Assembly (NCBI RefSeq): GCF_020165195.1
Contig: NZ_JAIUHR010000004.1
Span: forward strand, 124,001 to 188,000
Length of the DNA stretch: 64,000 bases
Source: Mesorhizobium sp. CA14
GTDB taxonomy: Bacteria; Pseudomonadota; Alphaproteobacteria; Rhizobiales; Rhizobiaceae
Direction: 5' to 3'
The notes under the pieces were generated by a model that was not told where the DNA came from, searched no databases, and saw only the letters and a program-made list of their open reading frames with translations. The number at the start of each line of letters is the position of its first letter. Positions within the stretch are counted from its first letter, which is position 1. The translations under genes were made by a program, and so were the position numbers. Shown here piece after piece: positions 18,296 through 26,961 of the stretch.

Positions 18296-18325
18296 GCCGG
18301 GGGGCCGGCTGACCGGCCCCCCGGC
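18296..18325 (-). terminator. Perfect GC hairpin between binding-protein and permease genes
   Basis: GCCGGGGGGCCGG and its exact complement enclose a four-base loop (13-bp stem), directly after the binding-protein gene. There is no T-run. Such hairpins protect the 3' end of the binding-protein message or partly terminate, giving more binding protein than membrane subunits. A second case occurs at 52235-52264. Confidence 0.7.
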
Positions 18326-18334
18326 AGGCGCCTC

Positions 18335-19945
18335 TCAGGCTTCGAGCCAGAGATACTCGGCCATTGCGTAGCCCATCATGCCACCAAGCGGGTTCGCTTC
18401 CAAACCCTTCACCTTGCTGGAGAGGGCATCGACGTTCGAGATATAAGCCGGGATGATGGTGCCCGCCTCTTCGGACACCATCGTCTGCATCTGGTCGTAG
18501 ATCTCCTTGCGCTTGGCCTGGTCGAGGGAGCCGCGCGCCTCGACAAGCATCTTGTCGAACTTCTCCGACTTGTACTGGCTTTCGTTCCACGGCGCGTTGG
18601 ATGCGTAGAGCAGCGAGAACAGGATGTCCGGGGTCGGGCGCGGATTGATGTTGCCGAAATGGACCGGCGCCTTGAGCCAGTAATTGTCCCAGTACCCGTC
18701 GGAGGGGACGCGCTGGACATCGAGCTTCATGCCGATATCCGCCCCGGCCGCTTGGATGATCGCGGCCATGTCGATCGAGGAGGTGGCGGCGTCGGAGGCA
18801 ATCACCGGAATGGACTGGCCGAGCACGCCTGCCTTCTGGAAGTGGAACTTCGCCTTGTCCGGATCGAAAGCCTTGGGCTTGAGGTCGGCGTTGTGGAAGA
18901 TGTTCGCCGGCGAGACCGGCTGGTCGTTGCCGATCTCTCCAAGGCCGCGCAATGCCGATTTGACGATCTGCTCGCGGTTGACGAGATATTTCATGCCGGC
19001 CACGAAGTCGGCCTTGTTGCCGGGATCCATGTCGAGCCGAATGTTAAGGTCGGTGTAATTGCCCGAGGTCGTCTTCGACAGTTCGAAACCCTGCTGGCCG
19101 CCGATGAGCTTCATCGCGCGCGGATTGATCGAGGCGGCAAAGCCGATATCCCCGGACAAAAGCGCGTTGACGCGCGCGCTGTCGTCGCTGATGGCGATGA
19201 ATTCGAAGGAGTCGAGATAGGGCTTACCCGACTTCCAGTAGTTCTTGTTCTTGGTGACCACCGAGCGCACGCCCGGCTCGAAGGTCTCCAGCACGAAAGC
19301 GCCCGTGCCGTTGCCCTTGGAAAAGTCGGTGGTGCCGTCCTTTACGATCATGAAATGATGGAGCGCCAGGATGGTCGGCAGGTCGGCATTCGGGTCGGCG
19401 AGGGTGATTTCGACGGTCGACTTGTCGACCGCCTTGAAGCCGGTCATCTGCGCGGCGATCTTGGCGACCTTGGAGCCGACCGCCTTGTCGAGGTGACGCT
19501 TCAGCGAGAAGACCACGTCGTCTGCGGTGAAGTCCTTGCCGTCATGGAAGGTGACGCCCTTGCGCAGCTTCACCGTCCAGGTCTTGGCATCCTTGCTGTC
19601 GAAGCTTTCGGCCAGCTCCATCTGCGTCTTGCCATCCTTGTCGAGGAAGGTCAGACGGTTGTAGAGCGAGCAACAGCGGACATAGTCGGTGGAAAGCGAC
19701 GCCTTGGCCGGATCCAGCGTGTCCGCGGTCGAGGACGACCAGCCGGCCGCCTTGAGGTTTCCGCCTGAGACCGGCGTGGCGGCGACGGCATTGGTGGCGC
19801 GGCCGAGCACCACGCTACCCGCGGCAAACGCGGCGCCGCCTGCCAGCAGCATCTTGAGGAGTTCGCGGCGGCTCGCGCCTCGCCTGATGGCATTTTCGAC
19901 CATCGCATCGTCTGCTCCGGTCCAGTTCGTGATCTTGTCGGTCAT
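18335..19945 (-). CDS. Periplasmic substrate-binding protein, SBP_bac_5 family, Tat-exported
   Basis: A 536-residue extracellular solute-binding protein of the dipeptide/opine/nickel family. The N-terminus carries a twin-arginine signal (GASRRELLKMLLAGGAAFAA near residues 19-38), implying export in folded form, and AVAATPVSGG marks the likely cleavage region. Body motifs include ALLSGDIGFAASINPRA and the family ending with GLEANPLGGMMGYAMAEYLW. A GAAAGGGGAA Shine-Dalgarno site precedes ATG 19945. First gene of the importer; the HAD gene 64 bases upstream may be co-transcribed. The ligand is unknown, likely a small peptide, opine or amine conjugate. Confidence 0.93.
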   Translation of the reverse strand: MTDKITNWTGADDAMVENAIRRGASRRELLKMLLAGGAAFAAGSVVLGRATNAVAATPVSGGNLKAAGWSSSTADTLDPAKASLSTDYVRCCSLYNRLTFLDKDGKTQMELAESFDSKDAKTWTVKLRKGVTFHDGKDFTADDVVFSLKRHLDKAVGSKVAKIAAQMTGFKAVDKSTVEITLADPNADLPTILALHHFMIVKDGTTDFSKGNGTGAFVLETFEPGVRSVVTKNKNYWKSGKPYLDSFEFIAISDDSARVNALLSGDIGFAASINPRAMKLIGGQQGFELSKTTSGNYTDLNIRLDMDPGNKADFVAGMKYLVNREQIVKSALRGLGEIGNDQPVSPANIFHNADLKPKAFDPDKAKFHFQKAGVLGQSIPVIASDAATSSIDMAAIIQAAGADIGMKLDVQRVPSDGYWDNYWLKAPVHFGNINPRPTPDILFSLLYASNAPWNESQYKSEKFDKMLVEARGSLDQAKRKEIYDQMQTMVSEEAGTIIPAYISNVDALSSKVKGLEANPLGGMMGYAMAEYLWLEA

Positions 19946-20009
19946 GTCATTCCCCTTTCTGTTGTCTGGCCGGCATGCGCGTCTTGATGCGGCTTTCCGG
20001 GTTTTAAGC

Positions 20010-20768
20010 TCAGGTTCGTTCCTTTAGGCTTTCCCGCACAGCCGCGGCGAAAGCGGCCATCGAGGTGAAGTGGTAGTCCGGCGCGGTGAAGCGCTCGGGC
20101 TCTATCGTGCCGCCATAGCCCTTCTGGGCGTGGCGGCGCTCGATCCAGCAATTGGTCATGCCGAGCGATCTTGATATGCCGATGTCGTGGTACTGGCTTT
20201 GCGCGACGTGCAGGATGTCGTCCTTGCTGTCGCCGCGGGACGACACGAAGTTGAAGACCTTCTGGAAGAAGGCGGGGTCCGGCTTCTCGGCGCCGGTGTC
20301 GTCGGCGGTGAAGGTGGCGAAGAAAGGTGATCCGAGCTGCTTCTCGAAATGGTCCAGAGCCCAGCGCCGGGCGTTGGTCATGGCGATCAGCTTATGGGAC
20401 TTCGCAAGCTCGGCCAGCGCCGCCCTGCTGTCGGAGAAGCCTTGCCAGCGGCTCACCGAATCCCGGAAGCGGGCGCCACATTTCTCCTCGGCCGGCAGGC
20501 GGAGCCGCGGTGCGATGACCATGTAGACACGCGCGAGATCGTCGGGAAAAAGGTTCGCGTCGGGCATGTAGCGGGCCTGCCGGTAAAGGGCGAGCGCTTC
20601 TTCGCCGTCTATGGGAACACCGGCCTCCGCGGCGATCTCGGCCAGGCAGGTCGTGATGCCGCCTTCGAAGTCGATCAGCGTGCCGACCACGTCGAAGGTC
20701 ATGTATTTGAATTCGTTAAAGCCCCTGGCCAAGACTGGCTCTCCTCTGCGCGCGGCCGAATTACTCAT
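20010..20768 (-). CDS. HAD-superfamily hydrolase (haloacid dehalogenase type II-like)
   Basis: A 252-residue HAD protein: motif I YMTFDVVGTLIDFEGG with the nucleophilic Asp, a helical cap, motif II LIAMTNA, motif III lysine in TGAEKPDPAFF and an acidic/His region HVAQSQYHDIGISRSLGM. Similar to type II L-2-haloacid dehalogenases, but placement ahead of an importer for a nitrogenous compound suggests phosphatase or another C-N or C-O hydrolase role (inference). A second HAD protein is encoded at 23515. It has its own promoter region, since a terminator precedes it. Confidence 0.85.
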   Translation of the reverse strand: MSNSAARRGEPVLARGFNEFKYMTFDVVGTLIDFEGGITTCLAEIAAEAGVPIDGEEALALYRQARYMPDANLFPDDLARVYMVIAPRLRLPAEEKCGARFRDSVSRWQGFSDSRAALAELAKSHKLIAMTNARRWALDHFEKQLGSPFFATFTADDTGAEKPDPAFFQKVFNFVSSRGDSKDDILHVAQSQYHDIGISRSLGMTNCWIERRHAQKGYGGTIEPERFTAPDYHFTSMAAFAAAVRESLKERT

Positions 20769-20815
20769 GCTGAACAGAACAAAATTCCGTGCTGTCCGGG
20801 GCGTCGGCCTTTTTC

Positions 20816-20837
20816 AAAAGCCCGGAAATTCGGGCCT
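20816..20837 (-). terminator. Rho-independent terminator after the aminotransferase gene
   Basis: On the minus strand GCCCG and CGGGC flank a six-base loop and are followed directly by TTTT. It lies in the 197-base gap between the aminotransferase stop (20966) and the HAD start (20768). It should separate the acetyltransferase-aminotransferase transcript from the HAD-importer transcript. Confidence 0.65.
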
Positions 20838-20965
20838 TCTGGCCTTGTCTTAAAAAGCAGTCTGGCACTTCCCCCACGTTGGATTCGCCGAAAAGGCGCG
20901 AGGTAGCGGCACAAAATTGCGAAATCGTCGGCCCCAGCGATATTTCGAGACACGACATATTCATC

Positions 20966-22339
20966 TCATGCCAGCGCCTGGCGGACGTCCGGGTCGTCGA
21001 GTGTCTGGTCGAGCGTCCGGCGCGTGCGCTCGATGATCGCGTCGATATCGCCGTCGGTGCAGCACAGCGGAGGGGCATAGCCGAGAACACCGTGCGCGAA
21101 GGCGCGGATGATGAGGCCATTGTCCCAAGCCCTGTCGAAGACGCGCCGCGCCGGCATGGCCGAGGGTGGAAGCGGCGTTTTCTTCTTTTTGTCGACCACC
21201 AGCTCGATCGCGGCAAGCATGCCGCGACCGCGGACGTCCCCGACCAGCGGATGGTCGTTCAACCCTGACAGCCCCGTCATCAGGCGGGCGCCAGCTCTGG
21301 CGCCGTTCTCCAGAAGGCCTTCTTCATAGAGCTTCAACACCTCGAGCGCGACGGCGGCGCTGACTGGATGGGCGGAATAGGTGTAGCCGTGGCCGACCGC
21401 GGAAGCACCCGCGCCATCGGCGATGACGTTGTAGACATGATCAGCCATGAACACGGCGCCCATCGGGACATAGCCCGAGGTCAGGCCCTTCGCGGTTGTC
21501 ATGAAGTCGGGAACGATATCCTCTTCCGTGCAGGCAAACAGGGGACCGGTGCGGCCGAAACCAGTGATCACCTCGTCGGCGATGAACAGGATGCCGTATT
21601 CGCGGCAGAGCTCGCGCATGGCCTTGATCCAGCCCTTCGGCGGGACGATGACGCCGCCCGAGCCCTGGATCGGCTCGGCATAGAAGGCGGCGACCCGCTC
21701 CGGCCCGATCTCCTCGATCTTGGCCTTCAGCGCCGCAAGCGATGCGGCGATGATCGCGTTACCATCCTCGCCTACCGGGTTGCGATAGGGATAGGGGGAA
21801 GGAACCTTGTGCTGCCATTCGAAAGGAATGCCGAAACCGGCATGGAAGGCGGGCAGGGCAGTCAGGCCCGCGCCGACCACCGACGATCCGTGATAACCCT
21901 GCTCAATGGAAATGAACTGGTCGCGTTGAGCCTCGCCTCTGGCATTCCAGTAATACCGGACGAACCGGATCGTGCTGTCGACCGCGTCCGATCCCCCGAG
22001 CGTGAAATAGACGTGGTTGAGATCGCCGGGCGCGCGCTCCGCCAACTCCGAGGCGAGCCGGATGGCAGGCTCCGAGCCGAGATCGAAATAGGCGGTGGCG
22101 TAGGGCAACTCGCGCATCTGCCGGGCCGCCGCCTCGACGATGCTGTCGTGACCGTAGCCGGCATTCACGCACCATAGCCCGGCGAAGCCATCGAGAAGTT
22201 GCCTGCCGGACGCATCTGTCACGGTAGCGCCCTTCGCCGATTTCAGCACCCGCACGCCGAGCGCCTCATGCCCGCGATAGGAGGCGACCGGATGGATGAG
22301 ATGGGCCCGGTCGAGTTCGATCAGGGAATTGGCGAGCAT
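20966..22339 (-). CDS. Class III PLP-dependent aminotransferase (putrescine/omega-amino acid:pyruvate type)
   Basis: A 457-residue fold-type I aminotransferase. Seen: GFAGLWCVNAGYGHDSIVEA near the start, FTLGGSDAVDSTIRF (cofactor phosphate pocket), EQGYHGSSVVGAGL, FIADEVITGFGRTG and the Schiff-base lysine in TTAKGLTSGYVPMGAV. Such enzymes move the terminal amino group of putrescine, GABA, beta-alanine or aromatic amines to pyruvate. ATG 22339 follows a good GGAGG site. It lies 14 bases after the acetyltransferase gene, so the two are co-transcribed. With the semialdehyde dehydrogenases at 25-29 kb it fits a diamine or omega-amino acid route (inference). Confidence 0.92.
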   Translation of the reverse strand: MLANSLIELDRAHLIHPVASYRGHEALGVRVLKSAKGATVTDASGRQLLDGFAGLWCVNAGYGHDSIVEAAARQMRELPYATAYFDLGSEPAIRLASELAERAPGDLNHVYFTLGGSDAVDSTIRFVRYYWNARGEAQRDQFISIEQGYHGSSVVGAGLTALPAFHAGFGIPFEWQHKVPSPYPYRNPVGEDGNAIIAASLAALKAKIEEIGPERVAAFYAEPIQGSGGVIVPPKGWIKAMRELCREYGILFIADEVITGFGRTGPLFACTEEDIVPDFMTTAKGLTSGYVPMGAVFMADHVYNVIADGAGASAVGHGYTYSAHPVSAAVALEVLKLYEEGLLENGARAGARLMTGLSGLNDHPLVGDVRGRGMLAAIELVVDKKKKTPLPPSAMPARRVFDRAWDNGLIIRAFAHGVLGYAPPLCCTDGDIDAIIERTRRTLDQTLDDPDVRQALA

Positions 22340-22353
22340 TGTTATCCTCCGGA

Positions 22354-23229
22354 CTAGCCGAGCGCTTGGTTGGCGAGGGCGTAAAGTTTTGGTCTGGCCT
22401 GTTCCGGCCCATTCCTGGCAGGACGGTCCATGGCGACGCCGCCGCCGACATGGGCGAGGCCGATTTCGGTCAGCCAGCCGGCGAGGCCGGTGCGGCTGTC
22501 GGTATCCACGCGCAAGAACGCGCCGGGGCGCGACGCGGCGAAGTAGCTGATCAGCACTTTGGCGTCCGCGGCGCTGCCCGCGATGACCGGGCCAATCACT
22601 TCACCGCGTCCGAACGGGCGGATCACGGCATAGGCGTTGATAGCGCGATCGCGGCGGATGACCGCGAATTCACCCCGCTCGGCCAGCACACCGATCAGAG
22701 CTTCACGGTCGGCGCCGTAGGCGTCACGGTCCAGGGCCTTGATTTCCGGCAGATCGCGGGTGCCCGCGGCTTCCACACCGTCGGGAGTCTCAAGCGCTGC
22801 CACCTGGCCTTGGTGCTGAAGAATCGTGCCCGAGGGCACAAAGCCCAACTTCTCGTAAAGGGGCATGCCGTCGCTTGTCGCGACAAGTCGCAGTGGACGG
22901 TCGCCGGCAAGAGCAAAGGCCTGTTCCATGAGCCGGCGCCCGAGCCCTTTGCCCCGCGCGTTTCTGTCGACGATCACCATGTTGATCATGGCGCAATCGC
23001 CGCCGTAGGGCGTTACCAGGATGGTCCCGGTGACCCGGCCCCGGTCGTCGAGCGCGACCGCGCCGCTGGAGAGTTGCAGCGCCATCTGCCAGTCCTGCGG
23101 GCGATGCGGCCAATTCTCCTGGCGAGAAAGCGCGACTGCGCCCTCGATATGATCGGGCCTAAAGCCCTGGAGTTCGATCTCGCCTTGCTGCATGAGGCAC
23201 CTTTGCGTCTGGCTCCAAGTCTCGTTCAT
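22354..23229 (-). CDS. GNAT acetyltransferase, two-domain
   Basis: A 291-residue protein with an N-terminal GNAT domain (acetyl-CoA loop RNARGKGLGRRLMEQAF, then PLYEKLGFVPSG) and a C-terminal half resembling the second domain of tandem acetyltransferases (YAVIRPFGRGEVIGPVIAGS, FLRVDTDS). The protein encoded at 32270-33202 has the same layout (WPHR..DW, RPFGRG.VIGPV, FLRVDT, YALA.Q.LG end), so paralogues bracket the catabolic cluster. Upstream of and co-directional with the aminotransferase. It probably acetylates or senses an amine intermediate (inference). Confidence 0.85.
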   Translation of the reverse strand: MNETWSQTQRCLMQQGEIELQGFRPDHIEGAVALSRQENWPHRPQDWQMALQLSSGAVALDDRGRVTGTILVTPYGGDCAMINMVIVDRNARGKGLGRRLMEQAFALAGDRPLRLVATSDGMPLYEKLGFVPSGTILQHQGQVAALETPDGVEAAGTRDLPEIKALDRDAYGADREALIGVLAERGEFAVIRRDRAINAYAVIRPFGRGEVIGPVIAGSAADAKVLISYFAASRPGAFLRVDTDSRTGLAGWLTEIGLAHVGGGVAMDRPARNGPEQARPKLYALANQALG

Positions 23230-23473
23230 CCGTGCGCCGCAGATCGTCTGAAGGTTTCGACTTCGGCAGTATCATTCGCCTTTGCGCAGGGGGTACGCCG
23301 CATCTTGTGCTGGCGCGGGCGGCAGCGGATGCGCCGCGGGCCGCCGACCGACCCCTCTGGATCGGCTGCAGAGTGCTACAGCGTGCCAAACAGGCCAGCG
23401 GATACGGAACTTTCTGCTTTTGCAAGGCGAATTTCGGTCAGCTGGCTCGCTCCCGGCCGGCCTATGATGAAAA

Positions 23474-23491
23474 ACATCCGCACGCGGATGT
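23474..23491. promoter_or_regulatory. 18-bp palindrome upstream of the second HAD gene
   Basis: ACATCCGC-AC-GCGGATGT has perfect 8-base arms and ends 23 bases before ATG 23515, in the 285-base region between divergent transcripts. It is a candidate operator for one of the local regulators, or a leader hairpin. Confidence 0.45.
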
Positions 23492-23514
23492 GCTTCCACT
23501 GGAGATCGACAGAC

Positions 23515-24183
23515 ATGGCTTCCTTCAGGCCCAAATACATCACCTTCGACTGCTACGGCACGTTGACCTTTTTCCAGATGGCGGAAGCGGCGCGCGACCT
23601 CTATGGCAGCCGGCTCGATGCGCCGCGCATGCAGGAGTTCATCAAGAACTTCGCGGCTTACCGGCTGGACGAGATCCTCGGCGACTGGAAACCTTATGCC
23701 GACGTCATCCACAATGCTCTCGAGCGCGCCTGCAAGCGCAACAGCGTCGCCTTCAGCCCGGATGACGCCAGGATGGTCTATGAGCGCGTGCCGACTTGGG
23801 GCCCGCATGCCGACGTTCCAGCAGGCCTGGCGAAGGTCGCCAAGGAAATCCCGTTGGTCATCCTGTCCAACGCCATGAACGCGCAGATCATGTCCAATGT
23901 CGAGAAGCTCGGCGCACCGTTCCACGCCGTCTACACGGCCGAACAGGCGCAGGCCTACAAGCCACGCTTCAAGGCCTTCGAACACATGTTCGACAGGCTG
24001 GGCTGTGGTCCGGAGGACGTTCTTCACTGCTCGTCCTCCTTCCGCTACGACTTGATGTCGGCCCACGACCTCGGCATCAAGAACAAGGTCTGGGTCAATC
24101 GCGGCCATGAGCCCGCCAATCCCTATTACGGCTACGTCGAGATCGCCGACATTTCCGGTCTTCCAGCCGTGGTCGGGCTTTGA
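23515..24183 (+). CDS. HAD-superfamily hydrolase (haloacid dehalogenase type II-like)
   Basis: A 222-residue HAD protein starting at ATG 23515 after GGAGATCGACAG. Motif I YITFDCYGTLTFF, motif II PLVILSNAMNA, motif III lysine in AQAYKPRFKAFEHMF and a final acidic motif SSSFRYDLMSAHDLGI. This is the canonical type II dehalogenase scaffold. It is followed 10 bases later by the PuuB-like oxidase, so the two act in one pathway. The open frame extending far upstream is an artefact overlapping the acetyltransferase on the other strand. Confidence 0.87.
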   Translation: MASFRPKYITFDCYGTLTFFQMAEAARDLYGSRLDAPRMQEFIKNFAAYRLDEILGDWKPYADVIHNALERACKRNSVAFSPDDARMVYERVPTWGPHADVPAGLAKVAKEIPLVILSNAMNAQIMSNVEKLGAPFHAVYTAEQAQAYKPRFKAFEHMFDRLGCGPEDVLHCSSSFRYDLMSAHDLGIKNKVWVNRGHEPANPYYGYVEIADISGLPAVVGL

Positions 24184-24193
24184 AACTCACGAG

Positions 24194-25474
24194 ATGCAAA
24201 TGAAGCTGGTCTCCTACTGGCACGACACCGCCCCTGTTTTTTCCGGCGGCATGCAAGGTCCGGTCGAGGGACACTACGACGCCGCCATCATCGGCGGCGG
24301 CTTCACCGGTCTCGCCGCCGCGCGCCAGCTGGCGAAGGCCGGCGTCAAGGTGGCCGTGCTGGAAGCGGAGCGGGTGGGCTGGGGGGCGTCCGGGCGCAAT
24401 GGCGGACACCTGAACAACGGTCTCGCCCACAGCTACCTTTCGGCCAAGGCGGAGCTAGGCAAGGAACGCGCGATCGCCCTCTACCGGGCGCTGGACGATT
24501 CCGTCGACACCATCGAGGCCCTGGTCGCCGAGGAAGGCATCGACTGCAGCTTCCGCCGCGCCGGGAAGCTGAAGCTCGCCTCCAAGCCGCAGCATTTCGA
24601 AGCGATCGCCCGCAACTTCGAAGCCGTCCATGCCGACGTGGATCCGGATACGGCGCTGCTTTCAGCGGTCGATCTCAAACCCGAGATTGGCTCGCCCTTC
24701 CATGGCGCAATGCTGTCGAAGAAAAGCGCCATGATGCATATGGGCCGCTATGTGGCTGGGCTGGCGACAGCCGCGGTTCGACATGGCGCCCTTATCCACG
24801 AGAATGCGGCGGTGACGGATCACAGGCAGTCCGGCACGCGGCATCAGCTGACCACCTCCCGCGGCCGCATCAGCGCCGACAATGTGCTGGTGGCGACCGG
24901 CGCCTACACCACGCCGAATTTTGGCTATTTCCGGCGCAGGATCATCTCTGTCGGCAGCTTCATCATCGCCACGCGGCCGCTGAGCGACGCCGAGATCGCC
25001 GCGACCATGCCGGGCAACCGGACATGCGTAACCTCGATGAACATCGGAAACTATTTCCGGCTTTCGCCGGACAAGCGCCTGATCTTTGGCGGCCGCGCCC
25101 GCTTCTCGGCGACATCGGACCAACGCTCCGACGCCAAGAGCGGACAGATATTGCGGGCAAGCCTCGCTGCGATCTTCCCGCAGCTCGCCAACGTCGAGAT
25201 TGACTATTGCTGGGGCGGGCTGGTCGACATGACCAAGGACCGGTTCCCGCGGGCCGGCTACCATGACGGGGTCTGGTACGCTATGGGCTATTCCGGCCAC
25301 GGCGCACAGCTCTCCACCCAGCTCGGCATGATCATGGCCGATGCCATGCTCGGCCGCGCGGACCGCAATCCGATGAAGGGGCTCGAGTGGCCTGCCATTC
25401 CCGGCTATTCCGGCAAGCCCTGGTTTCTGCCGATGGTCGGTCTCTACTACAAGGCGCTCGACCGGATCCAGTGA
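24194..25474 (+). CDS. FAD-dependent amine oxidoreductase, PuuB/OrdL-like
   Basis: A 426-residue DAO-family flavoprotein like gamma-glutamylputrescine oxidase. FAD site AAIIGGGFTGLAAARQLAKA at about residue 31; GWGASGRNGGHLNNGLAHSY is the flavin-contact signature; the C-terminal part has YAMGYSGHGAQLSTQLGMIM. It would oxidise an amine to an aldehyde, releasing ammonia or an amine, which the dehydrogenases encoded convergently at 25487 and 28016 could process. Start ATG 24194 (a second Met codon lies 6 bases on). Co-transcribed with the HAD gene. Confidence 0.88.
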   Translation: MQMKLVSYWHDTAPVFSGGMQGPVEGHYDAAIIGGGFTGLAAARQLAKAGVKVAVLEAERVGWGASGRNGGHLNNGLAHSYLSAKAELGKERAIALYRALDDSVDTIEALVAEEGIDCSFRRAGKLKLASKPQHFEAIARNFEAVHADVDPDTALLSAVDLKPEIGSPFHGAMLSKKSAMMHMGRYVAGLATAAVRHGALIHENAAVTDHRQSGTRHQLTTSRGRISADNVLVATGAYTTPNFGYFRRRIISVGSFIIATRPLSDAEIAATMPGNRTCVTSMNIGNYFRLSPDKRLIFGGRARFSATSDQRSDAKSGQILRASLAAIFPQLANVEIDYCWGGLVDMTKDRFPRAGYHDGVWYAMGYSGHGAQLSTQLGMIMADAMLGRADRNPMKGLEWPAIPGYSGKPWFLPMVGLYYKALDRIQ

Positions 25475-25486
25475 TCGGGGCTGGGC

Positions 25487-26944
25487 TTAGCCCAGCCCGC
25501 CCATGTGGAAGCTCTTCATCTCCAGATATTCCTCGATGCCGGCCTGCGCGCCCTCGCGCCCGAGGCCGGACTGCTTGACGCCGCCAAAGGGGGCTATCTC
25601 CATCGAGACCGACCCTGTGTTGAGACCCACCATGCCGAACTCCAGCGCCTCGCCGACGCGCCAGGCCCGCTTCAGGCTCTCGGTGTAGAAGTAGGATGCA
25701 AGCCCATAGGGCGTGCCGTTGGCCAGCGCGATCGCCTCCTCTTCCGTCTCGAAACGGAAAAGCGGTGCGACCGGACCGAACGTTTCCTCGCCGGCGAGCT
25801 GCATCCTGGCCGTGGCGCCGGTCAGCACCAGCGGCGCTACATACTGAGGACCCTCCGGCAGCACCGGCTTCTCGGTGACGATCGTCGCGCCCTTGGCGAG
25901 CGCGTCCTCGACGTGCCGACTGATCTTCTCGACCGCCGCCATGTTGATCATCGGTCCGATCGCGACGCCGGGCTGCGTGCCCGGTCCCACCGTCAACGCG
26001 TTGACGCGGGCGCTGAGCTTGGCGGCGAAGTCTTCATAGACTGCAGCCTGAACGAGGATGCGGTTGGCGCACACACAGGTCTGGCCGCCATTGCGGAATT
26101 TCGACGCGAGCGCGCCTTCGACGGCGAGGTCGAGATCGGCGTCGTCAAAGACGATGAAGGGCGCGTTGCCGCCGAGCTCGAGGCTGAGCCGTTTGACGCC
26201 GTCGGCCGCCCCGCGCATCAGCAGCGAACCGACCCTGGTCGAACCGGTGAAGGAAATCTTGCGCACGGTCTCGTTCGCCATGATCTCGTTACCGATCTCG
26301 GCCGGCATGCCGGTGACGATGTTGATGACGCCGGCCGGAATGCCCGCCCGTTCGGCGAGCACGCCGAGCGCCAGTGCTGAATAGGGCGTGAACTCGGACG
26401 GCTTGATGACCACCGTGCAACCGGCGGCCAGCGCCGGCGCGACTTTCCGGGTGATCATCGCGTTGGGAAAATTCCACGGCGTGATGATGCCGCACACGCC
26501 GACGGGTTCCTTCAGGACGATAATGCGGCGGTCGGCCGTGGGCGCGGGAATGGTATGGCCGTTGATGCGGCGCGCCTCCTCGGCGAACCATTTGACGAAG
26601 GAGGCGCCGTAGCGGATCTCGCCCCTGGCCTCGTCCAGCGGCTTGCCCTGTTCCGTCGTCAGGATCAGCGCGAGATCATCCAGATGCTTGACCATCAGGC
26701 CATGCCAGGCCTCCAGCAGGGCGGCGCGTTCGGCTTGGGTCTTCTTTTTCCAATCCTGATAGGCGCAAGCCGCCGTCTGTATGGCCGCGCGGGTCTCCGG
26801 ACCAGCCATGTCGGGCACTGTGCCGACCGATAGCTGTGTTGCCGGATCGATCACATCGACCGTTCTGCCGGAACCTGCTGCGACCCATTTCCCACCGATC
26901 AGGCCGGCCTCGCGGAAGAGATCTTTGTCATTCAGGCTTTTCAT
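25487..26944 (-). CDS. gabD: NAD(P)-dependent succinate-semialdehyde dehydrogenase
   Basis: A 485-residue aldehyde dehydrogenase. Catalytic Glu in SLELGGNAPFIVFDDADLD, catalytic Cys in FRNGGQTCVCANR, cofactor motif FTGSTRVGSLLM and NFPNAMITRKVAPALAAGCT. The paired GQTCVCANR and C-terminal FGGVKQSGLGREG are typical of GabD. It converts succinate semialdehyde to succinate, the last step of GABA or putrescine breakdown. ATG 26944 (MKSLNDKDLF) follows GAGGTCG; TTG 26947 is less likely. First of two aldehyde dehydrogenases in this minus-strand operon. Confidence 0.9.
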   Translation of the reverse strand: MKSLNDKDLFREAGLIGGKWVAAGSGRTVDVIDPATQLSVGTVPDMAGPETRAAIQTAACAYQDWKKKTQAERAALLEAWHGLMVKHLDDLALILTTEQGKPLDEARGEIRYGASFVKWFAEEARRINGHTIPAPTADRRIIVLKEPVGVCGIITPWNFPNAMITRKVAPALAAGCTVVIKPSEFTPYSALALGVLAERAGIPAGVINIVTGMPAEIGNEIMANETVRKISFTGSTRVGSLLMRGAADGVKRLSLELGGNAPFIVFDDADLDLAVEGALASKFRNGGQTCVCANRILVQAAVYEDFAAKLSARVNALTVGPGTQPGVAIGPMINMAAVEKISRHVEDALAKGATIVTEKPVLPEGPQYVAPLVLTGATARMQLAGEETFGPVAPLFRFETEEEAIALANGTPYGLASYFYTESLKRAWRVGEALEFGMVGLNTGSVSMEIAPFGGVKQSGLGREGAQAGIEEYLEMKSFHMGGLG

Positions 26945-26961
26945 CAATACGACCTCGCAAA

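Noticed and set aside
22339..23514. N-terminal extension of the second HAD gene (614-codon frame)
   Set aside because: The extension overlaps the GNAT gene on the other strand and the HAD motif begins directly after ATG 23515 with its own ribosome site.
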